DNA of 5,730 nucleotides from Flavobacteriaceae bacterium. Its GTDB lineage: Bacteria > Bacteroidota > Bacteroidia > Flavobacteriales > Flavobacteriaceae. This document shows, one piece after another, positions 5,545-5,730 of the stretch. The notes under the pieces are model-generated. The model was given only the letters and a program-made list of their open reading frames with translations, was not told where the DNA came from and made no database searches. How positions within the stretch are numbered: position 1 is the stretch's first letter; every line of letters starts with the position of its first letter. Made by a program: the position numbers and the translations under genes. The stretch is from contig JAESTG010000217.1 in assembly GCA_016763715.1 (NCBI GenBank), positions 1-5,730 on the forward strand. The letters are read 5' to 3'.

Positions 5545-5730
5545 ATGGAAGTCAAATATGATAAAATAGGAATTGATTATAATCTGACCAGAAAAGCAGA
5601 CAAATATCTAACAGAACAATTACTGATTCATTTAAACACGAAAGAAAACGGACTTTATTTAGACATAGGTTGCGGAACTGGAAATTATACGAATGAACTT
5701 CAAAAAAAAGGATTTCAATTTATAGGAATC
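5545..5730 (+). CDS. Class I SAM-dependent methyltransferase, N-terminal part (cut by window end)
   Basis: An ATG at 5545 opens a frame that stays open to the window edge, giving 62 residues. The segment DYNLTRKADKYL (11-22) is the usual lead-in helix of small Methyltransf_11/25-type proteins. It is followed by motif I, LDIGCGTGNYT (39-49), the glycine-rich loop that binds S-adenosylmethionine, and by the start of the second strand, FQFIGI, where the acidic ribose-binding residue would come next. The substrate is unknown, since the acceptor-binding half lies outside. It is separated from the peptidase by 138 bp on the same strand, with only an A-rich stretch and no clear Shine-Dalgarno site before the ATG. 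Confidence 0.8.
   Translation, partial: MEVKYDKIGIDYNLTRKADKYLTEQLLIHLNTKENGLYLDIGCGTGNYTNELQKKGFQFIGI

Noticed and set aside
5500..5545. True integron attC site
   Set aside because: The required RYYYAAC and GTTRRRY cores are not both present in the right order, and no integrase is in the window. It is kept only as a weak finding.

Overview
The window looks like chromosomal DNA from a member of the Bacteroidota, most likely a flavobacterium or close relative. The sequence is AT-rich and Shine-Dalgarno sites are weak or absent. Promoter candidates resemble the Bacteroidota TAnnTTTG box. There is also a TPR-sensor histidine kinase paired with a NarL-type regulator and several short lipoprotein signal peptides. 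No rRNA, tRNA, transposase or CRISPR array is visible.

Layout. Positions 1-210 (+) hold the end of an NTF2/SnoaL-like gene. A block of four minus-strand genes follows, read from high to low coordinates: a LytTR-type regulator (3411-4136), a 55-residue lipoprotein (3023-3190), a lipoprotein-type TPR histidine kinase (897-2942) and its NarL/LuxR-type response regulator (217-894). Divergent from the LytTR gene is an M28 zinc-peptidase lipoprotein (4393-5406, +). A class I SAM-dependent methyltransferase (5545-5730, +) runs off the right edge.

How the genes may work together. Kinase and response regulator are separated by 2 bp and are almost certainly one two-component system; the predicted TPR sensor domain is periplasmic. 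The small Asp/Gly-rich lipoprotein lies directly upstream of the kinase, separated from it by a strong hairpin terminator. That hairpin leaves no room for a separate kinase promoter, so the kinase may be expressed by read-through. The LytTR regulator has a degenerate receiver, with Asn at the phospho-acceptor position and no acidic pair, so it is probably not controlled by ordinary phosphorylation. My best candidate for an undescribed system is the small lipoprotein as ligand or accessory of the TPR kinase, possibly with the pseudo-receiver LytTR protein as local regulator. This is inference from gene order and topology only.

Both the kinase and the LytTR gene appear to start at TTG, each with an in-frame stop close upstream. 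The two main intergenic regions (3191-3410 and 4137-4392) contain several short inverted repeats and promoter-like boxes that could be operators.
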